This document shows, in pieces, positions 33,253-42,428 of a stretch of 64,000 bases of DNA. The position numbers and the translations under genes were made by a program. Source of the DNA: Archangium violaceum (GTDB lineage Bacteria; Myxococcota; Myxococcia; Myxococcales; Myxococcaceae). The notes under the pieces were generated by a model. The model saw only the letters and a program-made list of their open reading frames with translations. It made no database searches and had not been told where the DNA came from. The stretch is from positions 9,096,001 to 9,160,000 of the forward strand of contig NZ_CP069396.1 of the NCBI RefSeq assembly GCF_016887565.1, given 5' to 3'. How positions within the stretch are numbered: position 1 is the stretch's first letter; each line of letters begins with the position of its first letter.

Positions 33253-35000
33253 CAGATGTCCCAGGAACCATGGAGTTGGCGATGAAGGCCAAGGTACCGG
33301 CGAGCATGGCGGTTCGTTCCCCCGTCTTCCTTGTAACCAACCGATACAACCTTCTCGATGTCCTTTCCTCAGGACTCATCGTCCCATACGAAGGTATCGA
33401 GAAGTACTACCCCGACCTCCTCGAACGCACCCCAGGGCGGCTTCTCCTCGTTGGGGCACCCTTCAACGAGGGGGTGCTCGCCTTGGCAAGTGACGAGACA
33501 GACCCGACGTCTTTCCCGGTGGCGATCGAGCTCGACTCCAATCGGCTCTCCGCAGGCAAGGTCCCAAGCTTGGGGGAGGATGGCCAATCCATCGAGCAGT
33601 CCATCGGTGCCCCCAGCGCGATTGCCTGGGCTCCCCTGGGAGCGATTCCTCTCTCGGCTATCAAATGCGTGCATTTCGCCTCCGATAAAGACCGCGAAGA
33701 GCATGAGGCGAGGAGATACGAGAACGTCCGAGTCGATGCTCTCCCGACTCGTACATCACCAGAGCTTTTCTCCGAGGCCACTGCCCGCATCACTCCAGAG
33801 GCGTTCCTGGCCTGGCTCTCGTCGCTTCCCACTTCCCAGGGAGTCGACGCACGGACATTTGACACTCTCGACCGTCACGCGGGCGCATGGGCTGTCCTCG
33901 CATCGGCGCTTCCCGCAAGCGCCAATACCCTCGGGGCATTCGCGACACTCCTCACGGAGGCCACATCAAGCCGTCCGACAAAAAAGGGAGCGAAGCGAAA
34001 GCCGAAGGCCGCAGCAAAGCGTTCTGGGGTCTTCCCAGGCTGGCTAGAATTGACCCCCGCAGGGACCCGACTGGACGACACGCCGCCCGCTCAAGCAGAT
34101 CTCGATACACGGCTCTTTCTCGCGGCATTGGGTGTGTTCCGGGCGAGCTCGCCACGGGAGCGGTGGCGTCCGTTGGATGTCCTGTCCAGCATCGAGGCGA
34201 GTGTCCGGGAGATGAGTCTGTCCGCGCAGGATGAAGCGGAACTATTGAGGAACCTCGAACCTATTCGAAGCATTCTCAGGAACGAGCGCGACTTCCGTCC
34301 GCTCAACACTGGCAAGGGGCTTCTCGTCGCGAAGGCACTGTTGCTGGTAATGCTAAGACCGGAGCCGCAGCGGCTTCTCGCCTGGGATCGCCAAGCGTCC
34401 GGTGCGAGCGACGCTATGATGATGACGGCGGCGGTCCTCTCCGGTCTGCTCTCCGGCCATAAGCGTCTCCCTATCTCACTTCGAAGCGAAGGACTGGACA
34501 CCTTCCTGGCCGAGCACACCGCAGGGCTCCTCTCGCCTGCGGAAGGAGTATGGACCACCCCATCTCGCCCCGACCAGAACTTGTCAGTCGAGGAGATCAC
34601 CAGTGAAAACGGCCCCACCTCGCTCGTAATCATGTGGCGTGGCCTTCCTCTCCTAAGCCGCACCAAGCCACCTCCGACGCTAGCGGAAACGATGCTCTCC
34701 ATGAGTTTGAGCGATCCCGCCAAGAACGAACTCGCACTTCGAATCGTCCGTGCACTCGATTGGTCGGACTGCGTCAGATCCGTGATTAGTCTGCCGGCTG
34801 GCGAGTACAGTTTGAAACGGGGCAAGGGCTCAAGTCTCATGCTGACGACCACCGGTTTTCCAACGGTCACCCACGCTCTGGATGAGGCTCGCTTCAATGA
34901 GCGCATCACCAAGGAGGGAGTTCCCCCGGACCGGGAAAAACAACTGTGGGAGATCGTAACTGGCGAGGCGCCCGCGCCCCACTCCCCAGCGATGCCATGA
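33249..35000 (+). CDS. Unknown protein, last gene of the DrmAB operon
   Basis: This 583-residue protein matches nothing I recognise. The N-terminal 150 residues begin FLVTNRYNLLDVLSSGLIVPY and continue GRLLLVGAPFNEGVLAL. A basic linker (PTKKGAKRKPKAAAKR, near 238-255) separates this from a C-terminal half of about 320 residues that is mostly helical with a late beta segment (PAGEYSLKRGKGSSLMLTTTG). No catalytic motif is obvious; the N-terminal xxILxSGLI-like turn is faintly reminiscent of ADP-ribosyltransferase-type folds, but this is weak. It has ATGA overlap with the helicase. Expression may now be reduced by the insertion upstream. Confidence 0.8.
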   Translation: MTDVPGTMELAMKAKVPASMAVRSPVFLVTNRYNLLDVLSSGLIVPYEGIEKYYPDLLERTPGRLLLVGAPFNEGVLALASDETDPTSFPVAIELDSNRLSAGKVPSLGEDGQSIEQSIGAPSAIAWAPLGAIPLSAIKCVHFASDKDREEHEARRYENVRVDALPTRTSPELFSEATARITPEAFLAWLSSLPTSQGVDARTFDTLDRHAGAWAVLASALPASANTLGAFATLLTEATSSRPTKKGAKRKPKAAAKRSGVFPGWLELTPAGTRLDDTPPAQADLDTRLFLAALGVFRASSPRERWRPLDVLSSIEASVREMSLSAQDEAELLRNLEPIRSILRNERDFRPLNTGKGLLVAKALLLVMLRPEPQRLLAWDRQASGASDAMMMTAAVLSGLLSGHKRLPISLRSEGLDTFLAEHTAGLLSPAEGVWTTPSRPDQNLSVEEITSENGPTSLVIMWRGLPLLSRTKPPPTLAETMLSMSLSDPAKNELALRIVRALDWSDCVRSVISLPAGEYSLKRGKGSSLMLTTTGFPTVTHALDEARFNERITKEGVPPDREKQLWEIVTGEAPAPHSPAMP

Positions 35001-35291
35001 TGACGCTAGCGGCACGACCGCGATATCAGGTGGGCTCGCCACAGGCCTGCATCAACCATTCGTGGCGAGGGACGGCAGAGCAGGGCTCCCTGTGATAGCT
35101 GTCCTCATCTCGAAAGGGTCAATCCCTTTCTCCGGGCGACTCAAACCAGATGGAGTGCATGCCCGGCGCATCAAGAGGCTCGCTAGCGCTCAGCATGGGC
35201 TGAGGGTGGGGCGGAGTGCCTCCGTGTTGGCGCGCGAACTGCTAGTGAGGGCCATTTGGAGCTGTCCGTGGAAGCTTACCCGCTCCTCTGA

Positions 35292-35966
35292 TCAGTCCTC
35301 GACGTCCTCGTCTTGCATGAAGACGGATGCATCATCCGGGAGGGGCGGCCGCTTCTTAACGCCCGGACGGTTGAGCTTCAGAAAGTCCTGGACGAGGGCC
35401 TCAGCCTCCTGAGGGGTGCGCGTCTTGTTCAGGTGCTTGGCCCAGGGTCGTCCCGGGTGCAGCGTGTCCCACCAACTCAACTTGCCCTCGTGGCGCCCCT
35501 TGCCCGGGTTGTGCAGGCCAAAGCCCTCCAGGGCCACGTTCCAGACTGGCCGATAGCGCTCGATGAGAAGTCGCTCGGCCATGGTTATCCAGAGTTCCTT
35601 CACCGCCAAGTAGCGACAGAGGAAGTCTTTCACCTTGAGGTTCGCAGCAGCATCAATGGACTCGCGGTGCTCCCCAAGACGCTTGAAAAGGGAGTTGGAC
35701 ATACCTGTGGCCGACTTAGTCCTCTCCCCCTTGCGAGCCCCCTTCGGCACCGCCTTGCCCACATAGATGGGCCAGCTCGCGTCCTTCAAACTGATGGGGC
35801 TATAAATATCAAAGCCCCCCTTGTAGTAGAGCGCATAGACGCCAGCGCCGGGAAAAGACTTGGGGAAGTCGAGTGGGACAGCGTCTCGACGCTCCAGTTC
35901 CTGTACACAGGTTCTGGCGAGATTGTCGTAGTCGAGCGGGTCGAATTCCCTGAAGTCAGTGGCCAC
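35292..35966 (-). CDS. Eco29kI-like GIY-YIG type II restriction endonuclease
   Basis: This 224-residue enzyme starts at a GTG that overlaps the methyltransferase end by 11 bases. The GIY-YIG motifs read GVYALYY (42-48) and PIYVGKA (66-72). R96 and H100 (KRLGEHRES), E131 (AERLLIERY) and N143 (PVWN) follow; R/H and E/N keep the spacings I recall for Eco29kI (R104/H108, E142/N154). Eco29kI cuts CCGCGG; the specificity here is inferred from similarity only. Confidence 0.88.
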   Translation of the reverse strand: MATDFREFDPLDYDNLARTCVQELERRDAVPLDFPKSFPGAGVYALYYKGGFDIYSPISLKDASWPIYVGKAVPKGARKGERTKSATGMSNSLFKRLGEHRESIDAAANLKVKDFLCRYLAVKELWITMAERLLIERYRPVWNVALEGFGLHNPGKGRHEGKLSWWDTLHPGRPWAKHLNKTRTPQEAEALVQDFLKLNRPGVKKRPPLPDDASVFMQDEDVED

Positions 35967-37134
35967 CAGAACTCCTCAGCTTCTCGGCCACGCTATTGGC
36001 AACAACCGCCGCGAGATCTACCGGCACAGCGTTCCCGAGCTGGCGCATTGCCTCGGACCAAGCCCCTTCGAAATGCCAGGAGTCAGGGAACGTCTGGAGC
36101 CGGGCAGCCTCGCGCACGGTGAAATAGCGCAGTCGGCCATCGGGTAGGGCCAGCATGTTCTCTCCTCCCGGAACGCCATGCACACCGGCCTTCAGCGTCT
36201 TGGCGGGCATGTCCAAGGGACTACCGGTGTGCCCTGGGTACGCCTTCGCACCAGGGTTGAGCTTGTGGTTCGAGAACTTGCCGCACTCGCGACCCACACG
36301 CGGCTCGGGCAGATCCACGATGGCATCACGCACGGTCTTCCACGGCTTCGTCGGGAAGGGCTCGTCCCGCTCTTCCAGATCACTCAGCTTCAGACCCAAT
36401 CGCGCGGGCTTGCTGGGAGGAGAGCGAACACCATGGCGCTTCCAGTAATCACCCGTGATGTACTGCTCCCAAACGAGGGCGTCGAGGCTATGGGTGGGCT
36501 CCGGGAAGTGCCATTTCAGGCCCGTATCATCCCGGAAGCCGACGAAGAACACGCGCTCACGCACCTGGGGCACACCATAATCGGCGGCGTTCAACAGCTC
36601 GGTGACGACGTTGTACCGCAGTCCCTTGTGACGCCCCTTCGTCTTCACCTCCTCCAATCGGTGGAGATGTGCGGTCCACTCCTCGTCGCGCTTCTTGGTG
36701 ACGGTGGGATAGGTGAGTTGGAGGCGGATGTACTCGAAGTAGTTGCGGAAGCTCTGCCGGGTCAGCCCCTTCACGTTCTCCAGGATGAAGGCGCGCGGTT
36801 GCAGCTCGCGCACCGCCCGCACGAACTCCGGAATCATGTTGCGGGAGTCATCCTGGGCCTGGTGCTTGCCGCCGAGGCTGAACGGTTGGCACGGAGCCCC
36901 GCCAGCCACCAAGTCCAGCATCCCTTGGCCGAAGATCGCGTAGGAATTTATCCGCACGTCGGCTTGGTGAACGCGCCACTCGCGAATGCCCGGAAGAGCC
37001 TCCGCGCGGGCGTTCTCGCGAAGCGTCTCGCAGGCGTCCTCATCCCACTCGTACAGGCCGAGATGATGGAAACCAGCGACATGCGTACCGAGGGCCAGCC
37101 CACCAGCACCGGTGAACAGCTCGATGGAGTCCAT
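35956..37134 (-). CDS. DNA C5-cytosine methyltransferase
   Basis: This 392-residue Dcm-type enzyme has motif I LFTGAGGLALG, the catalytic motif IV GGAPCQPFSLGGK, motif VI ENVKG, motif VIII VRERVFFVGF, a target-recognition region in the middle third, and motif X RQLGNAVPVDLA. It protects host DNA from the partner endonuclease encoded downstream. The ATG at 37134 was chosen to match the family start MDSIELFTGAGG; a GTG at 37155 is possible. C5-methyltransferases also occur in class 2 DISARM, but its opposite orientation and its endonuclease partner argue for a separate R-M unit. Confidence 0.92.
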   Translation of the reverse strand: MDSIELFTGAGGLALGTHVAGFHHLGLYEWDEDACETLRENARAEALPGIREWRVHQADVRINSYAIFGQGMLDLVAGGAPCQPFSLGGKHQAQDDSRNMIPEFVRAVRELQPRAFILENVKGLTRQSFRNYFEYIRLQLTYPTVTKKRDEEWTAHLHRLEEVKTKGRHKGLRYNVVTELLNAADYGVPQVRERVFFVGFRDDTGLKWHFPEPTHSLDALVWEQYITGDYWKRHGVRSPPSKPARLGLKLSDLEERDEPFPTKPWKTVRDAIVDLPEPRVGRECGKFSNHKLNPGAKAYPGHTGSPLDMPAKTLKAGVHGVPGGENMLALPDGRLRYFTVREAARLQTFPDSWHFEGAWSEAMRQLGNAVPVDLAAVVANSVAEKLRSSGGH

Positions 37135-37226
37135 GGTGCTCGATCCATGCAGCACCTCGCGTCATGTCGCAAGCTTCTGATGCACTACGGTTCACTTTCG
37201 GCCTGGTCCATGGGCGTGACCCCGGG

Positions 37227-37649
37227 TCAAGTCGCGGGGCCATCCAGGAAGAGGCGAAGGTCCTCGCGCAGGGACTCCTCGTCTCGTAGTTGGCACTCCC
37301 AGACCACGTGCACGTCCCACCCCAGCTCCTTCAGTTCCCGCTCCTTGCGTAGGTCCCTTGCCCTGTTGCCCTCGAGCTTCGGCAGCCAGAAATCGAGCCG
37401 CGATTTCGGTAAGCGCGCGAGCGGGCAGGCCGGGTCGGGATGGCGGTGCCAGAAGCAGCCGTGCACGAAGACGGCCTTGCTGCGACCCGGGAAGGCGAGA
37501 TCTGGATGCCCAGGAACCTTCTTGTAGTGGAGGCGGTAGCGGTACCCCATCGAGGACACGAGGCGTCGAACGCGCAGTTCCGGCGTGGTGTCCTTGTTGC
37601 GAACCCGGGCCATCCGTTCGCTGCGCGCCGCGGGAGTCAGGGTATCCAT
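37227..37649 (-). CDS. vsr: Very short patch repair endonuclease Vsr
   Basis: This 140-residue T:G mismatch endonuclease has the family start TLTPAARSERMARVRNKDT, PDLAFPGRSKAVFVHGCFWHRH (the catalytic Asp and His region plus zinc ligands), and the final GWDVHVVWECQL. Vsr corrects T:G mismatches arising when 5-methylcytosine deaminates, so it complements the adjacent methyltransferase. The ATG at 37649 matches the family N-terminus. It lies 92 bases upstream of the methyltransferase in the same direction. Confidence 0.92.
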   Translation of the reverse strand: MDTLTPAARSERMARVRNKDTTPELRVRRLVSSMGYRYRLHYKKVPGHPDLAFPGRSKAVFVHGCFWHRHPDPACPLARLPKSRLDFWLPKLEGNRARDLRKERELKELGWDVHVVWECQLRDEESLREDLRLFLDGPAT

Positions 37650-38086
37650 GCGGAAGATCTCGCTGTTCCAGGGGGACAACCGACTACAGAGGTGAGGCCG
37701 TCGGAGTTATCTTTCAAGTAGTCCGCTGATTCAAGAGTTCAGCGTGAACTCGACTGGCCGCAGTTCAGTGGCTCGCCTCCTCGTTCCCTCCTCGACCAGC
37801 CGAACGTTCCATGGAGTCTCGGGACATCTCATCGGATTCCAACGCCATTCCGCCGCGACATTTTCCGGATGCGCCTGACGAACCGGTCGAACCCGAGGGC
37901 TATCTCCCACCAACCGTTGGTGGTAAGCCGTCTCCACGCGTCGTGAACCGCGAGCAGCCGCCGAGTCCAACCTCGCCCGCGGTTCTCCCCACTACGCGAG
38001 GCAGGGACCACACTCGGACGGCTCATTCACTTTTTTCATCGGCCCTCCGTCAGGTTCCCTGGTGCCCCTACGTACTGTGCGGCTCG
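37650..38086. other. Gene-free stretch at the island's right side
   Basis: These 437 bases separate the R-M set from the lipoprotein gene. Open frames exist on both strands but show no domain, ribosome site or conserved pattern that I can support. No tRNA or clear attachment repeat is visible. It may contain the island boundary. Confidence 0.5.
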
Positions 38087-39421
38087 ATGACCCAGACCCG
38101 ACTGTTTTCCCTCTTCGTTCTGCTCCTCGTTGCGTGTCATCCCCCCAAGACCGTCGACCCGACTCCCGACGGAGGCGGAGGGCAGAACCCCCCTCCCGGC
38201 ACCCCGCCCACCTTCACCGTCCACATGTCGGACGAGATCAAGACCACCTTCCAGCTGTACAGCAGCGTCCACGTGCTGCTCGGTGATGGCAGCAGGTTCC
38301 GCGAGCGCCTCGACGACAGCGGCGTGGTGCGGTTCCATGACCCGGCCATCGCAGGTCCTCAGGACGTCAGTGTGGTGATGGTCCAATCCACCGGAGAGGT
38401 GAAGGTGAAGACCTACCTCGCGCTCGACGGGACCGAGGTCTGGTTACCCAGCTTCGTGGGATTCCTGTCGGCCCTCCCCTGGACGAAGCAGGGCACCGTG
38501 ACGGGCCGGGTGACGGGTGCGACCCATGTCGGCAATCTGTCCGTCACCGCGGTCGGCAAGGGGCTCTCCGGCGTCACGACGCTGGCCGAGGACGGCTCCT
38601 TCAGCATCGACGTTCGCGGTGACGAACCCGGCCAGGTGGACCTCTTCGCCCGGGAGACCGAGGGCCCCGATGGAAAGGTCCTCCGGGTCGGGCTCGCGCG
38701 GGGCATCGCCGTAAGCTCCGGCACCACAGTCAGCGGGCTGGAGCTCGCGCTCGATCATCCGGTGGACCAGTCGCTCAACGTGACGGTGGAGGGCAGCCGC
38801 TACCAGGGCAGCTCGGTGAGCGCCGAGCTCTGGTACATCCTGGGCGGCCAGCTCCTCTTCCGCACGAACGCCTCCGGCACGATACCCCTCTCGGTCCCGG
38901 CGATCGCTCGGACAGCCCCCTTCGACACCATCACCCCGATGCTCCACGTCACCTCGGGTGACACGACGAATCTCCAGGGTGGAGCGGTCCAGACGAACAT
39001 GCCCGTGAGCGACACCTCGTCCGCGGAGGTCTCGTTCCTGGCCCCCCTGAGCATCACCTCGCCGGCCGTGGGGACCTTGGAAGCCCCGGGCAGCGCCTCG
39101 CGCTCGGGCCTCGTCCTGCGCTGGAATCCCGATAGCTCCGCGCACCTGACGGAGGTGGAGCTCGCCGCGCTGGTCGGGCCGGGTTCCCTGGATTGGACCG
39201 TGGTGGCACCCGCTTCCATCACCTCGTTCACGCCCTTCCCGCTCCCCGCGGGCATCGCTCCGGTCACCACCTTCCCCGCGGGCTCCTACCGCGTGTGGGC
39301 GACCACCACCTGGCGGGCCAAGGCGAGCAGCTACGCGGACTTCTTCACCGGAAGCCCGACCCGCGACCCGTACGAGGAGACCCGGACGACCCGGCTCCTC
39401 ACCTACGTCGAGCTCCAGTAG
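38087..39421 (+). CDS. Secreted lipoprotein of unknown function
   Basis: This 444-residue protein begins with a signal peptide and lipobox LVAC (Cys17). A PTPDGGGGQNPPPGTPP linker of the kind common in myxobacterial lipoproteins follows. The rest is rich in beta strands, with a carboxypeptidase-regulatory-like segment (GTVTGRVTGATHVGNLSVTAVGKG ... FSIDV) around 143-185. No catalytic motif is seen. It is probably an outer-membrane or surface lipoprotein. It is monocistronic. Confidence 0.75.
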   Translation: MTQTRLFSLFVLLLVACHPPKTVDPTPDGGGGQNPPPGTPPTFTVHMSDEIKTTFQLYSSVHVLLGDGSRFRERLDDSGVVRFHDPAIAGPQDVSVVMVQSTGEVKVKTYLALDGTEVWLPSFVGFLSALPWTKQGTVTGRVTGATHVGNLSVTAVGKGLSGVTTLAEDGSFSIDVRGDEPGQVDLFARETEGPDGKVLRVGLARGIAVSSGTTVSGLELALDHPVDQSLNVTVEGSRYQGSSVSAELWYILGGQLLFRTNASGTIPLSVPAIARTAPFDTITPMLHVTSGDTTNLQGGAVQTNMPVSDTSSAEVSFLAPLSITSPAVGTLEAPGSASRSGLVLRWNPDSSAHLTEVELAALVGPGSLDWTVVAPASITSFTPFPLPAGIAPVTTFPAGSYRVWATTTWRAKASSYADFFTGSPTRDPYEETRTTRLLTYVELQ

Positions 39422-39533
39422 TCACCGGACGCCGGGCCCCAAAGAGGTTGGGAGTGGTAGCCGCGATAAGCTCTCGGGTGAATGGACCTCATTCCCTTCC
39501 TCCCTGCTTCGCGTCCACGCGCGGAACCGTGAA

Positions 39534-40343
39534 ATGACCACCCAGCGCAAGCGGGCTCGACCCGGAGACATCCTCGAGGTCAAAACACCTCGGGGGTTGG
39601 CGTATGTCCATTACACATACGTCTCCAAGGATCCGTATTGGGAGGTCCTCCGGATCCTTCCTGGATTCTTCACCACGCGTCCGGCGGACTTCACGGCCCT
39701 GGTCAACAATCCGGGTGCATACTTCGCCTTCTACCCAGCTCGTGCCGCTGTCTCACAAGGGTTGGTCGATGTCGTTGCCCATCAACCGGTGCAACCGGGG
39801 CAGGAGTTTCCCGCCAGCTACAGGCGAGCTGGAGCAAGGAGCCGGAATGGCAGGATCCTCGCATGGCTGATCCACGAAGGCACGAAAGAAACCCTGGTCC
39901 GGGAACTCACCAAGGAGCAGCGCCATCTGCCCATCGCCTCCTTCTGGATGCACGACGTACTGGTAACATCCCTCACGGAGGAATGGCGGCCCGAGCAGGA
40001 CATCGGCATTCCCCCGGAACCGGAGGGCACGGTTGCCTCGTCGGCTGAGCCAAAGTCAGAGGAGAGCCCTTCGGAAGACTCCAAGCCCCGGCATGTCAGG
40101 CACTACCTGTACTTCACCACCGCGAAGGTGGGCAAAGCGGTGGCCGCCCAGCTCACCACTCGCGGCTTCGAAGTAACGAGCCGCAAGAGCGCCGATGGGA
40201 AGAACTGGCTGGTGCTGGTCGAGCACTTCGTGAGCGATGGAGAGCAGTTCGACTCGGCGCGGGAATCCCTGGAGCACCTGGCACAGGAGCACTCCGGGCA
40301 ATACGACGGGTATGAGCTGGAAGTCGCCTCCAACCCGAAGTGA
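39534..40343 (+). CDS. RraB-like domain protein
   Basis: This 269-residue protein has an N-terminal part (residues 8-125; RARPGDILEVKTPRGLAYVHYTY) reminiscent of Imm26-type immunity folds. After a Glu/Ser-rich linker comes a C-terminal domain (about 185-266; HYLYFTTAKVGKAVAAQLTTRGFEV ... YDGYELEV) resembling RraB, the RNase E inhibitor. A role in RNA decay or toxin immunity is possible; neither is shown by the context. Confidence 0.55.
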   Translation: MTTQRKRARPGDILEVKTPRGLAYVHYTYVSKDPYWEVLRILPGFFTTRPADFTALVNNPGAYFAFYPARAAVSQGLVDVVAHQPVQPGQEFPASYRRAGARSRNGRILAWLIHEGTKETLVRELTKEQRHLPIASFWMHDVLVTSLTEEWRPEQDIGIPPEPEGTVASSAEPKSEESPSEDSKPRHVRHYLYFTTAKVGKAVAAQLTTRGFEVTSRKSADGKNWLVLVEHFVSDGEQFDSARESLEHLAQEHSGQYDGYELEVASNPK

Positions 40344-40378
40344 ACGAACCGGAGGAATCAACTGCTCGGGCGCGAGCG

Positions 40379-41653
40379 TCACTTCTCCGTCTGGCCCGAG
40401 CGTGAACCCTTTCCGTGCGTCCGCGCGTGCCGTCCCGGGGCCTGTCCCGGCTCCTTCTTGGACATACCGTGGTCCTTCTGCGGCGGGCCCGGGTCTCTCT
40501 GCGCGGCCTGGTGCCGCTCCCACTCCGCCTGGAACACGGGGTCCTCGCGCGGCACGGTCGCGCGGGGAATCCCCGCCCGCATGATCTTCTCGATGCGCTC
40601 GACCATCAGCCGGTCCTTCGCCGTGGCGAACGTCGAGGCCACGCCGCTCGCGGAGGCGCGCGCCGTACGGCCAATCCGGTGCACGTAGTCCTCCGGCGCG
40701 TGCGGCAGGTCGTAGTTGATGACGTGTCCCACGTCCTCCACGTCCAGCCCCCGCGCCGCGATGTCCGTGGCCACCAGGCACCGGTACGTCCCGTCCCGGA
40801 AGCCCTTCATCGCCTGGTTGCGCTGGTTCTGCGTCCGGTCCGCGTGCAACACCGTGCACCGGTACCCCGCCCGCTGCAGCGTCTGGTGCACCTTGTCCGC
40901 CCGCTCCTTCGTCCGCGTGAACACGAGCGCCGTCTCCTCGTCCCGCGCCAGCAGCGTGAGCAGCAGCGCCGACTTCTCCTCCGGCTTCACCACGTACAGC
41001 CGCTGCTCGGCGCGCTCGGCGGGCGTGCCACTGCGCGTCACCTCCACGCGCACCGGCCGGTACAGCTCCTCGCGGGCGAAGCGGCTCACGTCCGGCCCCA
41101 GCGTCGCGGAGAACAGCAGCGTCTGCCTCTTCCGGGGCAGCGCCGCGAGGATGCGCTCGAGCTGCGGCTGGAAGCCCATGTCCAGCATCCGGTCCGCCTC
41201 GTCCAGCACCAGGGCCTCCAGGTGCGGAAACGCCGCGGCGCGCGACTCCAGCAGATCCACCAGCCGCCCCGGCGTGGCCAGCACGAGCGTGGGCTTGCGC
41301 TTCAGCGCCTCCGCCTGCGCCCCCATGTCCTCGCCACCGATGACCACCACGTGCGAGACACCGCGCGACCCGCCGAAGAACTCCACCGGCTCGGAGATCT
41401 GCTGCACCAGCTCGCGGGTGGGCGCCAGCACCAGGCCCAGTGTCCCCTTGCGGCCCGCGAAGCGCTCCACCAGGGGCAGCACGTACGCGGCCGTCTTACC
41501 GGTACCGGTGGCCGCGCAGCCGATGATGTCCCGGCCCTCGAGCGCCGGGGGAATGGCCTGCGCCTGGATGGGGGTGGGCCGCGAGAAGCGCGCGCGGCGC
41601 AGGGCGTCGAGGGACTCGGGGGACAGGCCGAGCTGCTGGAAGGTATCGCTCAC
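40379..41653 (-). CDS. DEAD-box RNA helicase (RhlE type)
   Basis: This 424-residue ATP-dependent RNA helicase has a Q motif (FQQLGLSPE ... RPTPIQAQAIP), ATGTGKT (48-54), APTREL, VLDEADRML, SAT, and later ARGLDVEDVGHVINYD and HRIGRTARA. A basic, low-complexity tail (KKEPGQAPGRHARTHGKGS) probably binds RNA. The start is a GTG at 41653, giving the family start SDTFQQLGL. It is likely to help ribosome assembly or RNA decay. Confidence 0.93.
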   Translation of the reverse strand: MSDTFQQLGLSPESLDALRRARFSRPTPIQAQAIPPALEGRDIIGCAATGTGKTAAYVLPLVERFAGRKGTLGLVLAPTRELVQQISEPVEFFGGSRGVSHVVVIGGEDMGAQAEALKRKPTLVLATPGRLVDLLESRAAAFPHLEALVLDEADRMLDMGFQPQLERILAALPRKRQTLLFSATLGPDVSRFAREELYRPVRVEVTRSGTPAERAEQRLYVVKPEEKSALLLTLLARDEETALVFTRTKERADKVHQTLQRAGYRCTVLHADRTQNQRNQAMKGFRDGTYRCLVATDIAARGLDVEDVGHVINYDLPHAPEDYVHRIGRTARASASGVASTFATAKDRLMVERIEKIMRAGIPRATVPREDPVFQAEWERHQAAQRDPGPPQKDHGMSKKEPGQAPGRHARTHGKGSRSGQTEK

Positions 41654-41709
41654 GACATGGGGGTACCACGCCGCCCCCGCGAGGGCCATCCAGCCGGCGA
41701 GCCGTTCGC

Positions 41710-42381
41710 TCAGAAGCGGCCAGCCAGCACCAGCGCCTGATGGTTGGCGCCGAGCACGAGGACCGGCTGCACCTGGAGCCCCCGCGCCTTCTTCCGAGCG
41801 CTGGAGGACAGCTCGTATCCCAGCAGGGCGCCCACCACCGACAGGGGGATGGGCGCGGCCACGAGGAAGCTGGCGAACGGCTCGCGTGTGTCCTCCGCCA
41901 GGTTCCACAGCCCCACCGTGGAGAGCGCCCCCAGGGCGAAACCTCCGACCGTCAACAACAGGCTTCCGTCTCCCGCCATCAGCTCGCCGCCCCACCAGAC
42001 TCCCAGCGGAAAGCCGACGGCCATTCCCACGAGCGCGAAGGGAAGGACCCCCGGGCCGTCATCGCTCCCGAACAGCCGGAGGCCGCTCCCCATCATGTAC
42101 AGCCCCACGCCCACGAGCCCTCCCGCGAGGCCGGTCCCCAACCCCGCTCCCGTCTCGACGAGCAACCGAAACCCCAGGGGCTGCTCGAGGGGAGCCATCT
42201 GCACGACATCCGGGATGCGCCTCGGCGCGTCTCCCGCCGGCTCCTCCACGAGCCGCAACCGCCACCGGTTCTCTCCTCCCCGAGTGGGCGCGTCCCAGCT
42301 CCGCCCCTGCTCCGCCCGAGCCATCGCCGGGAGCAGGAACAGAAGCGCCAACACACACCGCAAGGCCACGCAGCTCGACAT
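41710..42381 (-). CDS. Exported membrane protein of unknown function
   Basis: This 223-residue protein has a signal peptide (CVALRCVLALLFLLPAMARA), a short soluble stretch, and then three or four Gly-rich hydrophobic segments (for example GAGLGTGLAGGLVGVGLYMMG and FALVGMAVGFPLGVWWGG). GGGAGG lies 7 bases before the ATG. No family is recognised. Confidence 0.7.
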   Translation of the reverse strand: MSSCVALRCVLALLFLLPAMARAEQGRSWDAPTRGGENRWRLRLVEEPAGDAPRRIPDVVQMAPLEQPLGFRLLVETGAGLGTGLAGGLVGVGLYMMGSGLRLFGSDDGPGVLPFALVGMAVGFPLGVWWGGELMAGDGSLLLTVGGFALGALSTVGLWNLAEDTREPFASFLVAAPIPLSVVGALLGYELSSSARKKARGLQVQPVLVLGANHQALVLAGRF

Positions 42382-42428
42382 GGGGAGCCTCCCACCGGCG
42401 TCGTTCACCCGTGGCCTTAGCACACGTG

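Noticed and set aside
33249-33700. DarT-like ADP-ribosyltransferase at the start of the unknown protein
   Set aside because: Only a short turn is reminiscent; the catalytic Glu and NAD-binding residues cannot be identified by eye.
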